From: Lutibacter sp.
GTDB lineage: Bacteria; Bacteroidota; Bacteroidia; Flavobacteriales; Flavobacteriaceae
Length of the DNA: 10,151 nt
NCBI GenBank assembly: GCA_030599055.1
Contig: JAUVOS010000081.1
Location: 1-10,151 of the forward strand
Reading direction: 5' to 3'
Every line of letters begins with the position of its first letter. Position 1 is the stretch's first letter. The notes under the pieces are model-generated. The model was not told the origin of the DNA. It made no database searches and saw nothing but the letters and a program-made list of their open reading frames with translations. Positions 6,408 through 10,151 of this stretch are shown here, piece after piece. Made by a program: the position numbers and the translations under genes.

Positions 6408-6481
6408 TATTTTTATTAACTATTCGCATATAAAAGTTGTATTTTCATCCCCTGTATTTGTTTTTAGATGTTAATTGTTAG

Positions 6482-6498
6482 GTGTCTAGACGCGACAC
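6482..6498 (+). promoter_or_regulatory. Small inverted repeat upstream of purN
   Basis: GTGTC (6482-6486) and GACAC (6494-6498) form a 5-bp stem with a 7-base loop, and GTCTAGAC (6484-6491) inside it is an 8-bp palindrome. It is the most GC-rich patch in the acpP-purN gap and stands 45 bases before the purN start, where an operator or leader hairpin could lie. No purine-repressor-like site is recognisable. Confidence 0.25.
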
Positions 6499-6543
6499 TT
6501 TTAAAAAGTATTTTATCTTTTAATTCCTAAGTCTTAACTTATA

Positions 6544-7128
6544 ATGATGTTGCGAATAGCAATCTTTGCTTCGGGTAATGGTACTAATGCGGAAAATATT
6601 ATTTCGTATTTTCAGGACAGCAATATTGCCCGTGTTGTTCTTGTCTTATCAAACAATAAAGATGCCAAAGTGCTGGATAGAGCCAAACATTTAAATGTTA
6701 ATACATTGAGCTTTTCTAGAAATGAGTTGTATCAGTCAAGTAAACTTATTGAGTTATTGCGAACTAAAGCAGATTTTATTGTTCTAGCAGGTTTTTTATG
6801 GCGTATTCCAGAAGTCTTAATTCAGGAGTTTCCAAATAAAATTATCAATATTCATCCGGCTCTTTTACCTAAATATGGTGGGAAAGGCATGTATGGAATG
6901 CGTGTTCACGAGGCAGTTAAAGAAAATAATGACAAAGAAACGGGTATTAGCATACATTATGTTAATGATAAATATGATGAAGGAAATATTATTTTTCAAA
7001 AAAGTATTGCAATTTCTACAAAAGATTTACCTGAGCAAATTGCAAAAAAAATACATAAGCTTGAATATAAGTATTTTCCAATTGTTATTGAAAATTTATT
7101 AATTACTGATTTTGAAATAGATATGTAA
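6544..7128 (+). CDS. purN: Phosphoribosylglycinamide formyltransferase (GART, PurN type)
   Basis: PurN transfers a formyl group from 10-formyltetrahydrofolate to GAR, the third step of purine synthesis. The 194 residues are close to the usual 190-212. The N-terminal phosphate loop FASGNGTNAENI (8-19), the folate-site block IINIHPALLPKYGGKGMYG (100-118), and YDEGNIIFQ (144-152) supply the catalytic triad N102, H104 and D145, matching E. coli N106, H108 and D144. Two ATG codons stand in tandem at 6544 and 6547; either could be the start, and the second gives the more usual M-[LR]-RIAIF beginning. The gene is divergent from acpP, a neighbourhood common in flavobacteria. No terminator is seen between its stop and the next gene, which has its own promoter. 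Identification secure. Confidence 0.96.
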   Translation: MMLRIAIFASGNGTNAENIISYFQDSNIARVVLVLSNNKDAKVLDRAKHLNVNTLSFSRNELYQSSKLIELLRTKADFIVLAGFLWRIPEVLIQEFPNKIINIHPALLPKYGGKGMYGMRVHEAVKENNDKETGISIHYVNDKYDEGNIIFQKSIAISTKDLPEQIAKKIHKLEYKYFPIVIENLLITDFEIDM

Positions 7129-7156
7129 TATAGAGAAATATTACCTTCCTTAGATA

Positions 7157-7187
7157 TTGATTTATAAGCTTTTTACCTTTACCTTTG
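7157..7187 (+). promoter_or_regulatory. Promoter of the BON-LysM gene (Bacteroidetes type)
   Basis: TTG at 7157-7159 and TACCTTTG at 7180-7187 are separated by 20 bases, fitting the flavobacterial TTG-N17-23-TAnnTTTG promoter. The start codon at 7222 lies 34 bases past the -7 box, giving an AT-rich leader of about 28 bases with no Shine-Dalgarno sequence. Confidence 0.7.
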
Positions 7188-7221
7188 TGCATTATTATAT
7201 TATAACTTAAAAAATAGAATT

Positions 7222-7674
7222 ATGGGATTATTTTCATTTATTAAAAATGCCGGTGCTAAAGTATTTGGTATTGGAAAAACAACAGAAGAAGAAGCATTGA
7301 ATAAAGCAAATATGCTTGCTCTTGCCGTTGAAAAATTAGGATTTGAAGTGCTTGATTTAAATATTGAAGTGGAAGAAGATACTGCTATCGTTTGGGGAGA
7401 AGCTGATTCTCAAGAAACACGTGAAAAAGTAGTATTAGTTTTAGGTAATACAGAAGGAATTGCTAGTGTCGATGATAGAATGACTGTTGCCGTTGAAGAA
7501 CCACAAGCACAATTTCATACAGTTGTTAGCGGTGATTCATTGAGTAAAATAGCGAAAGAGTTTTATGGTGACGCCATGAAATACCCTATTATTTTCGAAG
7601 CGAATAAACCAATGCTTAAAAGTCCGGATTTAATCTATCCAGGTCAAGTTTTAAGAATACCCGCTTTAGACTAG
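7222..7674 (+). CDS. kbp: BON-LysM domain protein, Kbp/YgaU-like (potassium-binding protein homologue)
   Basis: This 150-residue protein matches E. coli Kbp (YgaU, formerly LysM; 149 residues) over its whole length by eye. It starts MGLFSFIKNAG, followed by a BON domain (about 24-90) with GNTEGIASVDD, and a LysM domain (about 98-147) with HTVVSGDSLSKIAKEFYG and the strongly conserved FEANKPMLKSPDLIYPGQVLRIP. E. coli Kbp is a cytoplasmic K+-binding protein whose fold tightens on K+; other BON-LysM proteins are thought to bind peptidoglycan. There is no signal peptide or lipobox here, consistent with a cytoplasmic place and against a cell-wall role. It is a single-gene unit with its own promoter and terminator. 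Homology is secure; K+ binding is inference from the E. coli protein. Confidence 0.88.
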   Translation: MGLFSFIKNAGAKVFGIGKTTEEEALNKANMLALAVEKLGFEVLDLNIEVEEDTAIVWGEADSQETREKVVLVLGNTEGIASVDDRMTVAVEEPQAQFHTVVSGDSLSKIAKEFYGDAMKYPIIFEANKPMLKSPDLIYPGQVLRIPALD

Positions 7675-7698
7675 TCATAAGACTTTAACAAAAACTTT

Positions 7699-7737
7699 AG
7701 CACAATCTGAATAAATTCTGATTGTGCTTTTTTTATT
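7699..7737 (+). terminator. Strong intrinsic terminator after the BON-LysM gene
   Basis: AGCACAATC (7699-7707) pairs exactly with GATTGTGCT (7720-7728), and the stem continues inward through GAAT/ATTC after a single T-T mismatch to a 2-base loop. Eight Ts (7727-7734) follow directly. It begins 25 bases after the stop codon and ends just before the rplM promoter, isolating the two units. Confidence 0.88.
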
Positions 7738-7750
7738 TAAAAAAAACCAT

Positions 7751-7758
7751 TACTTTTG
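7751..7758 (+). promoter_or_regulatory. -7 promoter box of the rplM operon
   Basis: TACTTTTG matches TAnnTTTG and follows immediately after the preceding terminator. A TTG-type -33 at ideal spacing is not clear; the nearest TTG (7722-7724) is 26 bases upstream, inside the terminator stem. The expected transcript start at about 7762-7765 would give a leader of about 60 bases before the GTG start of rplM. Confidence 0.6.
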
Positions 7759-7762
7759 CGCA

Positions 7763-7781
7763 CTCTTATTTTGAGTAAGAG
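7763..7781 (+). promoter_or_regulatory. 5' hairpin in the rplM leader, candidate ribosomal-protein leader
   Basis: CTCTTA (7763-7768) and TAAGAG (7776-7781) form a 6-bp stem with a 7-base loop. It stands at the expected 5' end of the rplM-rpsI mRNA. Ribosomal protein L13 operons are autoregulated through mRNA leaders in several bacteria, so this may be a binding site or simply a stabilising 5' stem. This is inference from position and pairing only. Confidence 0.35.
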
Positions 7782-7824
7782 ACGATTAGAAAGTTTAAGT
7801 TTAACACACAAAAAACCAATAGTA

Positions 7825-8280
7825 GTGAATACATTGAGTTACAAAACAGTATCGGCTAACAAGAAAACCGTTAATAAAGAATGGTTGTTGGTTGATGCGG
7901 ACGGACAAACCTTGGGTCGTCTTGCTTCAAAAGTAGCAATGCTTTTGAGAGGTAAGTACAAACCCAACTACACACCGCATGTAGATTGTGGTGACAATAT
8001 TGTCATCATCAATGCGGAAAAAATCAAATTATCCGGAAAAAAATGGACTGATAAGACGTATATACGTCACACAGGATATCCGGGAGGACAACGTTCTTTG
8101 ACCGCTAGAGAATTGTTTGACAAAAACCCTTCTCGCTTAGTTGAAAAAGCGATAAAAGGAATGTTACCCAAAAATAAACTGGGTAGCGCATTGTTTAGAA
8201 ATCTATATGTAAATGTAGGTGGAGAACACAAACAACAAGCGCAAAAACCAAAAGAGTTTAACCTAAATGATTTGAGATAA
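7825..8280 (+). CDS. rplM: 50S ribosomal protein L13 (uL13)
   Basis: L13 is an early-assembling protein of the large ribosomal subunit. The 151-residue product contains the family blocks KEWLLVDADGQTLGRLASKVAMLLRGK, VDCGDNIVIINAEKI, SYIRHTGYPGG-like YIRHTGYPGGQRSLTA and GMLPKNKLGSALFRNL, ending in a flavobacterial EHKQQAQKPKEFNLNDLR. The start is set at the GTG at 7825 because it yields the N-terminus NTLSYKTVSANK and the length of about 151 seen in flavobacterial L13. A TTG at 7756 is in frame but would add 23 residues foreign to the family, and it lies within the promoter -7 box, so it cannot be translated. rpsI begins one base after the stop, the usual rplM-rpsI pair. Confidence 0.96.
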   Translation: MNTLSYKTVSANKKTVNKEWLLVDADGQTLGRLASKVAMLLRGKYKPNYTPHVDCGDNIVIINAEKIKLSGKKWTDKTYIRHTGYPGGQRSLTARELFDKNPSRLVEKAIKGMLPKNKLGSALFRNLYVNVGGEHKQQAQKPKEFNLNDLR

Positions 8281-8281
8281 T

Positions 8282-8668
8282 ATGGAAGTAGTACACAAAA
8301 CAGGGCGTCGTAAAAAAGCCATAGCACGTGTCTTTCTAAAAGATGGGAAAGGCAAAATTACTGTAAACAAAAAAGATGTAAACATTTACTTTACAACTCC
8401 AACTTTACAATATAAAATAAATCAACCTTTGTCCTTGACCGACAATGAAAAGAGTTATGATATTATTGTAACTGTAAAAGGAGGCGGTATTAAAGGACAA
8501 GCAGAAGCAACTCGTTTGGCTATTTCTAAAGCTCTAACAGAAATTAATCCTGATTATAGATTAATTTTAAAACCAGAAGGCTTATTAACACGTGATCCAA
8601 GAATGGTTGAACGTAAGAAATTTGGTCAAAAGAAAGCACGTAAGAAATATCAATTCTCTAAACGATAA
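8282..8668 (+). CDS. rpsI: 30S ribosomal protein S9 (uS9)
   Basis: S9 sits in the head of the small subunit; its C-terminal tail reaches the P-site tRNA. The 128-residue protein begins VHKTGRRKKAIARVFLKDGKGKITVNKKD, has VTVKGGGIKGQAEATRLAISKAL in the centre, and ends in the basic tail with DPRMVERKKFGQKKARKKYQFSKR, whose final Lys-Arg pair is the conserved P-site contact. Length is normal. It starts one base after the rplM stop, so translation is probably coupled. No clear terminator follows, so transcription may continue into rpsB. Confidence 0.98.
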   Translation: MEVVHKTGRRKKAIARVFLKDGKGKITVNKKDVNIYFTTPTLQYKINQPLSLTDNEKSYDIIVTVKGGGIKGQAEATRLAISKALTEINPDYRLILKPEGLLTRDPRMVERKKFGQKKARKKYQFSKR

Positions 8669-8856
8669 TACAAAATTGACGATTTTAGTTTTTCATAAGA
8701 ATTAATTTTAAATCGGAAATCGTATATCAAATTAATCATAAATATATTATAAATCAGTTAATGTTGAAATTTATTTAGCATCCAAATAGTATCGACTAAT
8801 TATTAAGTTACTACCTTACTATTGCTAACTCAACGGAACGTAAATCAATTTAACAA
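8669..8856 (+). promoter_or_regulatory. 188-base gap before rpsB: candidate leader of the rpsB-tsf unit
   Basis: No ORF fits this gap. The first half has inverted words TTGACGATTT (8676-8685) and AAATCGT...TCAA (8717-8730), able to form a loose stem of 7 plus 4 pairs, with a second AAATCG at 8710-8715 as an alternative partner. The second half has TTAAGTTA (8803-8810) pairing with TAACTCAA (8826-8833) with one mismatch around a 15-base loop. TACTATTG (8817-8824) is one base off the -7 consensus. S2 regulates rpsB-tsf through the mRNA leader in E. coli; a similar role here is inference. Confidence 0.35.
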
Positions 8857-9678
8857 ATGGCAAATATTAACATTCAAGAAATGATTGAGGCAAGTGTACA
8901 CTTTGGACATTTGACTCGTAAGTGGAACCCAAATATGGCATCTTATGTTTATTCAGAACGTAATGGTGTTCATATTATTGACTTGTATAAAACCGTAGCA
9001 AAATTAGAAGAATCTGCTGCTGCACTTAAGAAAATTGCAACTTCTGGACGACGCATTTTATATATTTCTACAAAAGAACAAGCAAAAGAAGTTATTGTTA
9101 ACAACGCAACCTCTGTGAATATGCCTTATATTACAGAAAGATGGATGGGAGGAATGTTAACAAATTTTCAAACTATTCGTAGAGCCGTAAAAAAGATGTC
9201 AAATATTGATCGTATGAAACAAGACGGTTCTTTTGACGCTCTGTCTAAAAGAGAAAAATTACAAATCAATCGACAAAGAGCCAAGTTAGAAAAAAACTTG
9301 GGTTCAATTGCAGATATGACTCGTTTACCAGGTGCTATTATTGTAGTAGATGTTAAAAAGGAACACATTGCAGTTGCAGAAGCTAATAAATTAAATATTC
9401 CAATATTTGCGATGGTGGATACAAATTCTGATCCAAGACCCATTGATTTTGTCATACCGGCAAATGATGATGCTACAAAATCAATTGATAAAATTGTGAC
9501 TTATCTTACGGTTGCAATTTCAGAGGGATTGGCTGAGAGAAAAGCTAGTAAAGAAAAGAAAACATCTCAAAAAGACAGTAAGGTTAGCGATAAAACTCCC
9601 AAAGCAGAAAAGGAAGTAGTTGCTGATCAGAAAGAAGTGGTAGCTGAAAAGAAAAAAGAGGATAAAGAAAAAAAATAA
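8857..9678 (+). CDS. rpsB: 30S ribosomal protein S2 (uS2) with charged C-terminal tail
   Basis: S2 joins the small subunit late, at the head-body junction. The 273 residues contain ANINIQEMIEASVHFGHLTRKWNPNMASYVY at the N-terminus, RWMGGMLTNFQTIRR (95-109), LGSIADMTRLPGAIIVVD (148-165) and IPIFAMVDTNSDPRPIDFVIPANDDA (181-206), all family hallmarks. The S2 fold ends near residue 228. The last 45 residues are almost entirely Lys, Glu, Ser, Asp and Val, with a direct repeat KEVVADQ/KEVVAEK (252-265). Such tails occur in S2 of Bacteroidetes and vary between species; it is probably disordered. tsf follows 31 bases later. Identification certain. Confidence 0.98.
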   Translation: MANINIQEMIEASVHFGHLTRKWNPNMASYVYSERNGVHIIDLYKTVAKLEESAAALKKIATSGRRILYISTKEQAKEVIVNNATSVNMPYITERWMGGMLTNFQTIRRAVKKMSNIDRMKQDGSFDALSKREKLQINRQRAKLEKNLGSIADMTRLPGAIIVVDVKKEHIAVAEANKLNIPIFAMVDTNSDPRPIDFVIPANDDATKSIDKIVTYLTVAISEGLAERKASKEKKTSQKDSKVSDKTPKAEKEVVADQKEVVAEKKKEDKEKK

Positions 9679-9693
9679 ATTTTAATAATCGTA

Positions 9694-9701
9694 TAAAAGG
9701 A
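9694..9701 (+). promoter_or_regulatory. Shine-Dalgarno-like site before tsf
   Basis: The purine run ending in AAAAGGA (9695-9701) stands 8 bases before the tsf ATG at 9710. It is a standard Shine-Dalgarno match and is noteworthy because none of the other start codons I examined in this window has one, as is typical for Bacteroidetes. Confidence 0.5.
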
Positions 9702-9709
9702 ATATAAAA

Positions 9710-10151
9710 ATGGCAAAAATAACCGCCGCAGAGGTAAGTAAATTGCGTAAAATGACTGGTGCAGGAATGATGGATTGTAAAAATGCATTGGTTGAGTCAG
9801 ATGGTGATTTTGATAAAGCAATCAGCGTATTAAGAAAGAAAGGACAAAAAGTTGCTGCTAAAAGAGCTGATAGAGATTCATCAGAAGGCGCAACTATCGC
9901 AAAAGTAAATGATGCTAAAACAATTGGCGTTGTAATATCTTTAAATTGTGAAACAGATTTTGTCGCCAAAAATGATGATTATGTCGCTTTAGCTCGAAAA
10001 TTTGCAGAGATTGCTTTAAATGCACCTGACAAAGAAGCTTTTTTAGCATCTGAATTTGAAAATGGAATAAGTGTCGCTGACAAAGTTTTAGAACAAACAG
10101 GAGTTATTGGTGAAAAAATTGAAATAGGTGGATTTGAAAGATTAGAAGCTC
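9710..10151 (+). CDS. tsf: Elongation factor Ts, N-terminal part (3' end outside window)
   Basis: EF-Ts is the nucleotide exchange factor that recycles EF-Tu from its GDP form. The 147 residues present cover the N-terminal UBA-like domain (1-55) with ITAAEVSKLRKMTGAGMMDCKNALVESDGDFDKAISVLRKKG, and the start of the core with CETDFVAKNDDY (80-91); Asp83 and Phe84 of TDFVAKN are the residues that enter EF-Tu and disturb its Mg2+ site. The frame is open to the last base. Placement 31 bases after rpsB is the almost universal rpsB-tsf pair. The ATG at 9710 gives the expected MAKITAAEV beginning. Identification certain, C-terminus not visible. Confidence 0.98.
   Translation, partial: MAKITAAEVSKLRKMTGAGMMDCKNALVESDGDFDKAISVLRKKGQKVAAKRADRDSSEGATIAKVNDAKTIGVVISLNCETDFVAKNDDYVALARKFAEIALNAPDKEAFLASEFENGISVADKVLEQTGVIGEKIEIGGFERLEA

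Noticed and set aside
6205..6474. An 89-residue plus-strand open frame
   Set aside because: It is antisense to acpP and runs on into AT-rich promoter DNA; no domain or leader supports it.
7756..7824. A 23-residue N-terminal extension of L13 from TTG 7756
   Set aside because: The extension is not like L13, and the TTG is part of the -7 promoter box, upstream of any transcript start.
9627..9969. Minus-strand frames opposite rpsB and tsf
   Set aside because: Both are shadows of strongly conserved translation genes, with no leader or protein features.

Overview
The window is AT-rich chromosomal DNA from a member of the Bacteroidetes, most likely the family Flavobacteriaceae. Three things point there: the gene order acpP-fabF-rnc-(IPExxxVDY-type gene)-pyk divergent from purN; repeated matches to the Bacteroidetes -7 promoter element TAnnTTTG in place of sigma70-like -10 boxes; and AT-rich translation leaders mostly without Shine-Dalgarno sequences. 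No mobile element, CRISPR array, tRNA, rRNA or phage gene was seen. This is a housekeeping region and I found no new multi-gene system in it. The interesting points are at the level of protein variants, leaders and small repeats.

Layout. Positions 1-1018 hold the 3' part of glnS (glutaminyl-tRNA synthetase), which carries about 150 extra residues after the normal end of the enzyme. A lone flavin reductase-family gene follows (1082-1633). The gap at 1634-1910, between convergent genes, holds a perfect 26-bp palindrome, several CCCGATA/TATCGGG words and a 15-bp tandem repeat. A minus-strand cluster then runs leftward from 6338 to 1911: acpP, fabF, rnc, a small flavobacterial family gene and pyk. 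It combines fatty-acid synthesis (acyl carrier protein plus its condensing enzyme), RNA processing and the last step of glycolysis. An intrinsic terminator and a second hairpin separate acpP from fabF.

Divergent from acpP is purN (6544-7128, purine synthesis), then a BON-LysM protein very like E. coli Kbp/YgaU (7222-7674) with a clear promoter and a strong terminator. From 7751 to the end runs a translation-machinery block: rplM, rpsI, rpsB and tsf (5' part only). It has a promoter and hairpin leader before rplM, and a 188-bp possibly regulatory gap before rpsB.

Points most worth a second look are the GlnRS C-terminal extension, a pyruvate kinase with the full residue signature of K+-independent enzymes, non-AUG starts for rnc (TTG) and rplM (GTG), the acpP-fabF intergenic structure, and candidate ribosomal-protein leaders before rplM and rpsB.
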